Source: Promethearchaeota archaeon
GTDB lineage: Archaea > Asgardarchaeota > Lokiarchaeia > Sigynarchaeales > SOKP01
Direction: 5' to 3'
NCBI GenBank assembly: GCA_019894735.1
Contig: JAGXOB010000155.1
Coordinates: forward strand, 1 to 5,395
Length of the DNA: 5,395 bases
Made by a program: the position numbers and the translations under genes. The notes under the pieces were generated by a model. That model had not been told where the DNA came from. It searched no databases and saw nothing but the letters and a program-made list of their open reading frames with translations. This document shows positions 1 to 5,106 of this stretch, one piece after another (within the stretch, counting starts at the first letter, position 1; each line of letters begins with the position of its first letter).

Positions 1-221
1 GGTTTATTTGGTTTTATAGCTACTAAAAACGTTAAAATAACAACAATTAGTCCTATAATTAACATAATGATTGTATCCAGAAGATGAATGTTGACTATGA
101 GGGGTAAAAAACCAATTCCAGCTAAATCAGCAAAGCCATTAATAATATAGACTAATCCTACTAATGCTCCTAGTATCGTCAAGATTTTCATTATTCCTTC
201 GTTTTTGTAATGTTTTGTCAT
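1..221 (-). CDS. Small membrane protein, 3' part beyond window edge
   Basis: Reading the complement from an ATG at 221-219 gives 73 open codons that run off the left edge, so the C-terminus is not visible. The protein starts with a short basic stretch (MTKHYKNEGI), then has a hydrophobic segment at about residues 12-30 (start MKILTILGAL) and a second at about 50-69 (IIMLIIGLIVVILTFLVAIK), joined by a loop containing a Gly/Pro-rich turn. This is a two-helix membrane protein as far as it can be read. I do not recognise the family. A second possible start is Met11 (191-189), which is preceded by GAAGGA but only three bases away; the upstream ATG has no clear Shine-Dalgarno sequence. An AT-rich stretch at about 246-259 could serve as a TATA element giving a nearly leaderless transcript. 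The call as a real gene rests on the continuous open frame and the clean membrane-helix pattern. Confidence 0.6.
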   Translation of the reverse strand, partial: MTKHYKNEGIMKILTILGALVGLVYIINGFADLAGIGFLPLIVNIHLLDTIIMLIIGLIVVILTFLVAIKPNK

Positions 222-445
222 TTTACATCAATTCTTTTAGTTACTTAATTTTAATAATTGTATTAAGAAATTAACAAATAAAAGCATTTAATATTTTCAT
301 TTCAGAAATATCAGTTACCTAATTTTTAAGGGTAATTTTCATAACCGGATTATAAATTATTTCTATTTCTTATTAAATTCAGATTTCTAGAAGTAGTATC
401 CAGATATTTCTCCATTTTTAATTACAGAGAATTTGAGAAATTTAT
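222..445. other. AT-rich intergenic region, no confident gene
   Basis: No convincing reading frame is seen on either strand. The complement has a 21-codon ATG frame (415-350) that I treat as chance. A plus-strand TATA-like element, TATAAATT at 351-358, preceded by CCGGAT, is the best promoter candidate. It would start transcription near 380, upstream of the small ORF at 446. The segment next to 222 must also hold the promoter of the leftward membrane-protein gene. I find no tRNA-like fold or array of repeats by eye. Confidence 0.4.
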
Positions 446-616
446 GTGATTGAGGATAAAATAATAAGATATAAAGAAAATCTGACTTTAGCTCAAAAAT
501 TAGCTATTAATCAATATGCTGACCAAGATTACTATGATAAAATGGCTAGCAGATTAAAAAAAATGTTAAATTTTTATGAAAATTTGAAAATATGGAAAGA
601 AAATTCAGAGAAATGA
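446..616 (+). CDS. Possible small hypothetical protein (56 aa, GTG start)
   Basis: A 56-codon frame opens with GTG at 446 and ends at TGA 614-616. An in-frame TGA at 434-436 blocks any longer N-terminus, and the only in-frame ATGs are late (542 and 563). The predicted peptide is soluble, highly charged and Lys/Tyr/Asn-rich. It looks largely alpha-helical, with segments such as LTLAQKLAINQYADQDYYDK and RLKKMLNFYENLKIWKENSE that resemble real protein rather than translated spacer. No family is recognised. No strong Shine-Dalgarno sequence precedes the GTG; a TATA-like element lies at 351-358. It could be a genuine small gene, the remnant of a larger decayed one, or chance. It converges on the maf gene with a 44-base gap. 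Confidence 0.35.
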   Translation: MIEDKIIRYKENLTLAQKLAINQYADQDYYDKMASRLKKMLNFYENLKIWKENSEK

Positions 617-660
617 ATAGTTAGACTTTATTTACCGTAATTTACCTTATTCTTATCAAC

Positions 661-1263
661 TTAATATTCAAATAAATTCAAGTTAAATTCTTTTTTTAAT
701 ATTTCAAATATTTTTTGCATTGGTAAACCTATAACATTTGAAGGAGACCCTTGAATTTCTTTAATAAATAAACTAGCTCTATCTCTACTGGAATAGGCAC
801 CAGCTCTACCTTTCCACTCCCCAATTCTAATATAGTCCCAGATATCATCGTCAGATAAATCTAAAATAGTAACAACAGTTATATCGTAATCAACTATGAC
901 TTTTTTATTACCTATTTCTGTTATTGCTATGCCTGATATAAGGTTGTGAGAGCTATTAACTAGAGATTTTAGCATTTTAAATGCTTCGGCTTCATTTTGG
1001 GCTTTTCCAATGATTTCACCATTTAATTCCACAATTGTATCAGCGGCTATAATAACTGTTCCCTTCTCATTATTTCCTAACATTTCTTTAGCTTTCAATA
1101 CTTTTACTTTAGCTAATTGTTTGACTAATTCAATTGGCTCAGATATCCGCTCTTTATAAATATCTTCGTTAATGTGTGTTATGAGAACCTTAAAAGGAAT
1201 GTTTAGTCTATTAAATAGTTCTGATCGATCACTGGATTTTGATGCTACTATTATTTTTTTCAT
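661..1263 (-). CDS. maf: Maf-family nucleoside triphosphate pyrophosphatase
   Basis: This is a house-cleaning enzyme that hydrolyses non-canonical or surplus nucleoside triphosphates to the monophosphate and pyrophosphate in the cytosol. All Maf signature blocks are visible in the 200-residue product, which is the usual length. ASKSSDRSELF (7-17) is the N-terminal phosphate-binding motif. LAKVKV (50-55) matches the LAxxKA lysine motif with Val for Ala. AADTIV (73-78) carries the catalytic Asp75, followed by GK at 86-87. SSHNLISG (104-111) is the loop usually seen as HxVxTG, and the C-terminal signature runs from WKGRAGAY (150-157) to GSPSNVIGLPM (172-182). The substrate subtype (dTTP/UTP or 7-methyl-GTP type) cannot be settled by eye. 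The ATG start at 1263 is supported by the ASxSxxR motif beginning at residue 7. The gene is divergent from the membrane-kinase gene at 1347 and has no neighbour on its own strand. Confidence 0.93.
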   Translation of the reverse strand: MKKIIVASKSSDRSELFNRLNIPFKVLITHINEDIYKERISEPIELVKQLAKVKVLKAKEMLGNNEKGTVIIAADTIVELNGEIIGKAQNEAEAFKMLKSLVNSSHNLISGIAITEIGNKKVIVDYDITVVTILDLSDDDIWDYIRIGEWKGRAGAYSSRDRASLFIKEIQGSPSNVIGLPMQKIFEILKKEFNLNLFEY

Positions 1264-1280
1264 AAGTGTAATTGTAAAAT

Positions 1281-1292
1281 AGTTTATTTATA
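1281..1292 (-). promoter_or_regulatory. TATA box for maf, consistent with a leaderless transcript
   Basis: On the complement, TATAAATA (1292 to 1285) is centred about 25 bases before the A of the maf ATG. Archaeal TATA boxes sit about 26 bases before the transcription start, so transcription would begin at or within a base or two of the start codon. The bases just before the ATG (TTACACTT) lack a Shine-Dalgarno sequence, which fits. The 83-base spacer must also hold the promoter of the rightward gene. TAATATAA near 1311-1318 is a weak candidate for that. Confidence 0.5.
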
Positions 1293-1346
1293 GAATAAAA
1301 CCACTATCATTAATATAAGGAATTAATTTAAAAATTTGAAAGATAC

Positions 1347-2453
1347 ATGACCGAGTTTCTTTATTGGTTTCTATTAATGTTATTTTCCTATTTAGTTGTG
1401 CTATATTGTTATATGCATTTTTCATACAAAGGGGAAGTGCTTAATAATATTTTAGGGTTTAGCGCTTTATTTTTAACTTTCTTTGTTATTGTTATCGTCG
1501 TAATGTTAATGTTTCAGGATACAATGCTATATTCCTCTACGATACCAATCTTTTCTCTTTCCTTTGGACTCCCGTTATTAATTATTGGAGCTGTAATCTT
1601 GATTTCATCTATACTACTGCTCTTATTTAAGAAATTTTTTAAGAACAGGGATTTATCGAAGTTTTGGAAATTATTGGAGGAAAAATCAAATAAGAGAAGT
1701 AAATTAAGGGGGGATACCTATAGAAAAATCCCTCATGTTCTGATTTTTATTGGCTTACTTTTTATTTGGTATGTAGGTGTTATTATTGTGAAGGATCTAC
1801 TAGGTTCAATTAGTGGGATGATTCCAGATGATAATAACATGTTTCTGTTGTTTATAACGATAATGACGGAACCAGATAGTATTAGTGCGGTTTTATTTTC
1901 GTTAGGGTGGTTCTATTACCTCTTATTTTTCTTTTTCTATGGGTTTTGTTTTATTATGTTAGCAAATGAGTTTACAAGAAAAGTTAGAAGGCTTGGATTT
2001 CCCTTTAATTTCCTCTGCAAAATTCTACTATGTGAGGAAGAAAAAAGAAGTTATGGCACATACCTCTTTTTTGCGATCGGTCAAATGGTTGCGGCCTTAC
2101 TTACGCCACCAATGGTGTTTTTAACGATTTTAGGAATGAGTTCTCTGGCAGATTTAGCAACTAGTCAAGTAGGGATAAGATACGGAAAAAATAAAATTAG
2201 ATGGAATAAAGATAAATCTTGGCAAGGAAGCATAGCTGGAATTATAGCGTGTTTTATTATATGTACATTGTTTATTGGTATTTATTGGGCTTTAATTTTC
2301 ACTTGCGCCTTCTTTATTTTTGATGTTCTTACAAACAAACCTTTCAATATTTCTGATAATTTATTAATCCCGTTTGGTAGTAGCCTTATATTTTTGTTTA
2401 TAAGGTTTTTTTTTAATTTCGATTATTATACAATTATTTTAACATGGTTTTGA
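1347..2453 (+). CDS. SEC59/DGK1-family CTP-dependent polyprenol/lipid kinase homologue (first of tandem pair)
   Basis: This is a multi-pass membrane protein of 368 residues in the dolichol kinase/diacylglycerol kinase (CTP-transferase) superfamily. The expected role is transfer of a phosphate from CTP to a polyprenol such as dolichol or another membrane lipid. Hydrophobic segments lie at about 4-23, 36-57, 68-95, 131-149, 183-206, 238-264, 296-325 and 339-355. The diagnostic blocks are RKIPH (126-130), E208/R211, an acidic patch EEEKRSYG (230-237), SLADLATSQVGIRYG (266-280), KSWQGS (290-295), and SDNLLIP (336-342). R126, K127, D269 and G276 line up with yeast Dgk1 Arg76, Lys77, Asp177 and Gly184, which are reported essential. 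The 7-residue Asp-to-Gly spacing is identical. The family's usual KSxEGS has Gln293 in place of Glu. The ATG start has only a weak GAAAGAT before it. The next gene, 47 bases on, is a distant paralogue. Substrate is not determinable from sequence. Confidence 0.8.
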   Translation: MTEFLYWFLLMLFSYLVVLYCYMHFSYKGEVLNNILGFSALFLTFFVIVIVVMLMFQDTMLYSSTIPIFSLSFGLPLLIIGAVILISSILLLLFKKFFKNRDLSKFWKLLEEKSNKRSKLRGDTYRKIPHVLIFIGLLFIWYVGVIIVKDLLGSISGMIPDDNNMFLLFITIMTEPDSISAVLFSLGWFYYLLFFFFYGFCFIMLANEFTRKVRRLGFPFNFLCKILLCEEEKRSYGTYLFFAIGQMVAALLTPPMVFLTILGMSSLADLATSQVGIRYGKNKIRWNKDKSWQGSIAGIIACFIICTLFIGIYWALIFTCAFFIFDVLTNKPFNISDNLLIPFGSSLIFLFIRFFFNFDYYTIILTWF

Positions 2454-2489
2454 TTATAGAAAATAGATTTTTTGAAATGATTAAATTTT

Positions 2490-2494
2490 AAGGA
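2490..2494 (+). promoter_or_regulatory. Shine-Dalgarno site of the second kinase-like gene
   Basis: AAGGA lies six bases before the ATG at 2501, which is good archaeal spacing. It supports this start and internal initiation on a shared mRNA with the upstream gene. A run of six T at 2468-2473 in the same 47-base gap could attenuate read-through, but it is unremarkable in this AT-rich sequence. Confidence 0.6.
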
Positions 2495-2500
2495 TTAAAA

Positions 2501-3532
2501 ATGAATTATTTACCAACTTCTTTGATTTTCATAGGTTATTCCGTTTTAACATTCATTTATGTTATAAAAAATAGAACCATAAAGATCGAAACCCACTTGT
2601 TTCTAAATGAAATTTTGATAGCATTTTTTTTTTTAATAGCAGGAATCCTTTTTCCTTTTATGTTTCAATCTAATTCGCGAAATCTACCAATGGATTCATT
2701 GAATTTCTTATGGTTTCTAACTTCTTTAATATTTTTAATTGAAATGGGCTTATGGATTACTAATTTGCTTTATAACGCTATTATTTCTAAAAAAAATCCT
2801 GAAATTATGGCCGAAAGGAACTATAACGATTATTGTAATAAGGTGAAGAATAGATGGATTGACGATTTTAAGAGCGAATTTGGGAGGAAATTATTGCATT
2901 TATTTACTACCTTTGTCATTCTTTTTTTTTGGTCGTTAGGAACCATTCTTGATAATTTAGGAATTTTAAGCCAATGGGATTTAGATAATTACAGTTTTTC
3001 TCATTGGTTGATAATTACAATTGGATTAGGGTTTGTTATCATGTTCCAAGTTGCTGATCTTGTGCGCTTAAATAAATTTTATATGCTTCCTAACTGGGCT
3101 AAACGTTGGTTTTTATCAATGAGACCAGAGGAGCTTAATACATTTGTAGCTTCAACACCTATGGTTTTATCTTTAATACCCTTCATTTTTGCTCCATTTC
3201 CAATTCTAGCTTCAGTCGCATTAATAACCACGGGAGCAGATGCTGCCGCTTGTCTAATAGGTAAAAAATACGGAACCCATAGTCTAAAAAAAGATTCTAA
3301 AAAAACGATAGAAGGGTTTATAACCGGGGGTGTAGCTACATTTTTAATAGTTTTAGTAGTGTTGAATATATATCACATATGGATGCCTGTAAGTTTCGTA
3401 AAAATCTTATTTATGGCTATAACTTCAACAATCTTGTTTTTATTAGTAGATTTCTTTGCAAACCATATTTCGGATAATATTTTAAATCCGATTTTAACTG
3501 GTTTCGGTATGTGGCTAATCTTGTTATTATGA
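2501..3532 (+). CDS. SEC59/DGK1-family CTP-dependent polyprenol/lipid kinase homologue (second of tandem pair)
   Basis: This 343-residue membrane protein has the same architecture as its upstream neighbour but shares little sequence outside the motifs. Hydrophobic segments lie at about 5-22, 34-55, 68-92, 132-150, 168-187, 218-243, 273-292, 296-319 and 329-343. Key blocks are GRKLLH (128-133), ADLVRLNKF (185-193), RPEE (208-211), TTGADAAACLIGKKYG (243-258), KKTIEG (267-272), D317 and SDNILNP (324-330). R129, K130, D247 and G254 match the residues essential in yeast Dgk1, with the same Asp-to-Gly spacing of seven. Here the Glu of the KSxEGS block is kept (E271) but the Ser after Gly is Phe273. 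A charged loop at about 96-128 precedes the RKxxH motif. A soluble CTP-using role is excluded by the membrane content. The lipid substrate and any pairing with the first protein are inferred, not shown. It converges on the Gly-Gly protein gene with a 19-base gap. Confidence 0.8.
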   Translation: MNYLPTSLIFIGYSVLTFIYVIKNRTIKIETHLFLNEILIAFFFLIAGILFPFMFQSNSRNLPMDSLNFLWFLTSLIFLIEMGLWITNLLYNAIISKKNPEIMAERNYNDYCNKVKNRWIDDFKSEFGRKLLHLFTTFVILFFWSLGTILDNLGILSQWDLDNYSFSHWLIITIGLGFVIMFQVADLVRLNKFYMLPNWAKRWFLSMRPEELNTFVASTPMVLSLIPFIFAPFPILASVALITTGADAAACLIGKKYGTHSLKKDSKKTIEGFITGGVATFLIVLVVLNIYHIWMPVSFVKILFMAITSTILFLLVDFFANHISDNILNPILTGFGMWLILLL

Positions 3533-3538
3533 TTACAA

Positions 3539-3551
3539 TTATTTTTTAAGA
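3539..3551 (+). terminator. Possible T-tract terminator in a convergent gap
   Basis: Between the two convergent stop codons the plus strand reads ATTATTTTTT, with six T at 3542-3547, right after the second kinase-like gene. Archaeal termination can rely on a T-tract without a hairpin. The background is so AT-rich that this is only suggestive, and no equivalent T-run is seen for the minus-strand gene. Confidence 0.25.
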
Positions 3552-3845
3552 TTATCCCCCGAAATATAAATATAAAAAGGCGATGTCATCTCCATCTCTT
3601 AAAATCGTTTTTAAGAAATTCTCGTCTCGATAGCTCCTACCATTTATGATTATTGAGAGGAAAGAACTAAACTCATTCCTTTTTTTTTTGTCCCAGAGTA
3701 ATTCATAGAATTTTTCGCCAAAATGTTCTTTGAAAAATTCCAATAATTCCTTTACTGTTAACTCTTGGTCGAAATTAATGATTTGATTTGTACCTTTCGT
3801 AATTTCGTTAAAAGGTGGTTCAAACCTAAACTTTAAGGATATCAC
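3552..3845 (-). CDS. MoaD/SAMP-type ubiquitin-like protein with C-terminal Gly-Gly
   Basis: This 97-residue beta-grasp protein ends in Gly96-Gly97, the tail that an E1-like enzyme adenylates in MoaD, ThiS, Urm1 and archaeal SAMPs. It is therefore a likely sulfur carrier (molybdopterin synthesis or tRNA thiolation), a protein modifier, or both. The fold pattern fits: strand ISLKFRFEP (2-10), a second strand near NQIINF (20-25), helix TVKELLEFFKEHFGEKFYEL (30-49), strand FLSIIINGR (62-70), and the hallmark LRDGDDIAFLYLYFGG (82-97), equivalent to the L-x-DGDEVAhhPPhxGG ending. The acidic Asp-Gly-Asp turn is intact. The residues before Gly-Gly are hydrophobic and aromatic (LYLYF) rather than the PPVSGG type common in MoaD. 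The start is GTG at 3845; no ATG occurs in frame anywhere, and a TAA lies eight codons upstream. No E1 or MoaE is in the window, so sulfur carrier and protein modifier cannot be told apart. Confidence 0.82.
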   Translation of the reverse strand: MISLKFRFEPPFNEITKGTNQIINFDQELTVKELLEFFKEHFGEKFYELLWDKKKRNEFSSFLSIIINGRSYRDENFLKTILRDGDDIAFLYLYFGG

Positions 3846-3855
3846 TTTTAAACTA

Positions 3856-3892
3856 CTTCCATTTTTTTAAGAAACGCTAAGAAAATTAAATA
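3856..3892 (-). promoter_or_regulatory. Promoter and Shine-Dalgarno of the Gly-Gly protein gene
   Basis: On the complement, a TATA-like TATTTAAT (3892 to 3885) would start transcription near 3862. GGAAG (3860 to 3856) follows, ten bases before the GTG start. The arrangement is coherent, but the spacer is AT-rich enough for the TATA match to be chance. Confidence 0.35.
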
Positions 3893-4010
3893 ATTACAAA
3901 TATTAAATTTTGTTGGTAATTATAAATAAAAAATTGAATATTTAACCATATACACTCAATTAACATCCTTCAATTTAATTGGGGTTTTATTTGATACAAT
4001 TAAATCGGTT

Positions 4011-4028
4011 TTGTTAAGGTTTTAACAA
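4011..4028. repeat. 18-base perfect palindrome upstream of thyA
   Basis: TTGTTAA (4011-4017) and TTAACAA (4022-4028) are perfect inverted arms around a GGTT spacer. The element ends 14 bases before the TATA-like box of thyA. This is the usual place for an archaeal activator site or an operator that interferes with TBP/TFB. GGTTTT also recurs at 4008 and 4018, with a related GGGGTTTT at 3981-3988. The arms are AT-rich, so chance is possible. Confidence 0.4.
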
Positions 4029-4042
4029 TTAGATTCTAATAT

Positions 4043-4077
4043 TATAAAAATAAGATTTTTAGTGATTCTATAAAGGT
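4043..4077 (+). promoter_or_regulatory. TATA box and Shine-Dalgarno of thyA
   Basis: TATAAAAA (4043-4050) predicts a transcription start near 4071. AAAGGT (4072-4077) then lies eight bases before the ATG at 4086, giving a leader of about 14 bases that carries a ribosome binding site. Another TATAAATA at 3921-3928 is too far upstream to be the main promoter. Confidence 0.5.
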
Positions 4078-4085
4078 TTAAGAAT

Positions 4086-5093
4086 ATGGCTCAAGTAATA
4101 TTTATTTCTAAAAAAACAGTTCGGGACGCTTGGCTTTCGGCCGTAGCTCAAGTTCTATACAATGGAGATGACATAAGAACTGAATATGATAAAAAGAAAG
4201 ATCCTCCCTCCAAGGACGCAACCGTACTAATCGAAATAGAGAACCCAATGAGTGAACCTATTTCCCGGAAAGATAAAGTAATGAAGATCAAATCAAAATA
4301 TGGAAATTCGTTCGAAGTTTACGGTTGTATGGCAGATACTTACTTGATAGGTTCCATACAAAGCGGTTACATTGAAGAAATCATGGAGGGCGTAAACGAT
4401 CATTATTTATGGGATTCGGATACGAGCTTTCCATATTCATACCACGATAGAATATTTAATTATACACCTTATTCTCTGGAGGATTCTATCCATGTAAATT
4501 ACGATTTAGAATTTGTTGATAATAATTTCGTAAGGAAGCACAAAAAACTATTGAAAGCAGGCAAAGTTCAAATTTCTGATGATTCTAAAATCTGGAAATT
4601 AAAGCATTTAGTTGATTTCAATCTAAATAAAAAGATCTCAGACCAGGTAGGAATCCAAAAAATACCCATCGAAGTAATAAATTTCCCAAAAATAAATCAA
4701 ATTGAATACATAATTAGAAAGTTAAAAGAAAAACCATATTCACGTAGAGCTCAAGCAATAACTTGGCGACCGCTTGTCGATCCATTTCACATTGATCCTC
4801 CTTGTCTTCAGAGGATTTATATGCGAGTAAAAGATGATAAATTAATCATGCAAACAACCTGGAGGAGTAGAGATTTGTTTAGAGCGTGGGAAGCAAATGT
4901 AAATGGAATGATTCGAATCCAGAAGTATGTCGCCGATCAACTTGGATTAGAGATGGGACATTACTTAGATTTTAGCAATTCTTTGCATATTTACGGTAAT
5001 ACAATATCTGAAGTTAAAGACATGTTTAACAGAATGAAAAATAGAGGAGAAGAATTTCCTGAGGATGTAATTAAGTTAATAGAACAAAATTAA
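4086..5093 (+). CDS. thyA: Thymidylate synthase, archaeal ThyA type
   Basis: This cytosolic enzyme methylates dUMP to dTMP with a methylene-folate or pterin cofactor. The catalytic core is clear and aligns with E. coli ThyA. The helix INQIEYIIRKLKEKP (203-217) leads into the phosphate-binding Arg220-Arg221. The nucleophile is Cys240 in DPPCLQ, followed by RSRDLF with Arg260, Ser261 and Asp263. Asn271 is at the position of E. coli Asn177, which selects dUMP over dCMP, and His301 and Tyr303 sit in LHIY. Trp109 and Tyr119 probably match E. coli Trp80 and Tyr94. At 335 residues it is longer than E. coli ThyA (264). About 65-70 extra residues lie between the YSYHDR motif (117-122) and the helix at 203, while only 32 residues follow HxY instead of about 55. 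The short C-terminus lacks the tail that closes over folate in the bacterial enzyme, in line with archaeal forms. The start is well supported by its ribosome binding site. Confidence 0.93.
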   Translation: MAQVIFISKKTVRDAWLSAVAQVLYNGDDIRTEYDKKKDPPSKDATVLIEIENPMSEPISRKDKVMKIKSKYGNSFEVYGCMADTYLIGSIQSGYIEEIMEGVNDHYLWDSDTSFPYSYHDRIFNYTPYSLEDSIHVNYDLEFVDNNFVRKHKKLLKAGKVQISDDSKIWKLKHLVDFNLNKKISDQVGIQKIPIEVINFPKINQIEYIIRKLKEKPYSRRAQAITWRPLVDPFHIDPPCLQRIYMRVKDDKLIMQTTWRSRDLFRAWEANVNGMIRIQKYVADQLGLEMGHYLDFSNSLHIYGNTISEVKDMFNRMKNRGEEFPEDVIKLIEQN

Positions 5094-5106
5094 AATTGTA
5101 AGAGAT

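Noticed and set aside
350..415. 21-codon ATG frame on the complement in the left intergenic region
   Set aside because: It is very short, has no clear ribosome binding site, and its Asn/Arg-rich composition is what AT-rich spacer gives by chance.
630..646. Direct repeat ATTTACC ... ATTTACC spaced by 10 bases
   Set aside because: Only two 7-base copies lie between convergent gene ends, where an operator is unlikely. Two such matches are expected in AT-rich sequence.
222..660. Box C/D or tRNA-like RNA gene in the left spacer
   Set aside because: I found no RTGATGA box paired with a nearby CTGA box, and no cloverleaf-like arms or GTTCRANTC motif on either strand.
2468..2473. Six-T run between the two kinase-like genes as a terminator
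   Set aside because: The gap is only 47 bases, the next gene has its own good ribosome binding site, and T6 runs are frequent here. Co-transcription is the simpler reading.
4086..5093. dCMP hydroxymethylase instead of thymidylate synthase
   Set aside because: Position 271, equivalent to E. coli Asn177, is Asn, which favours dUMP. The hydroxymethylases carry Asp there.
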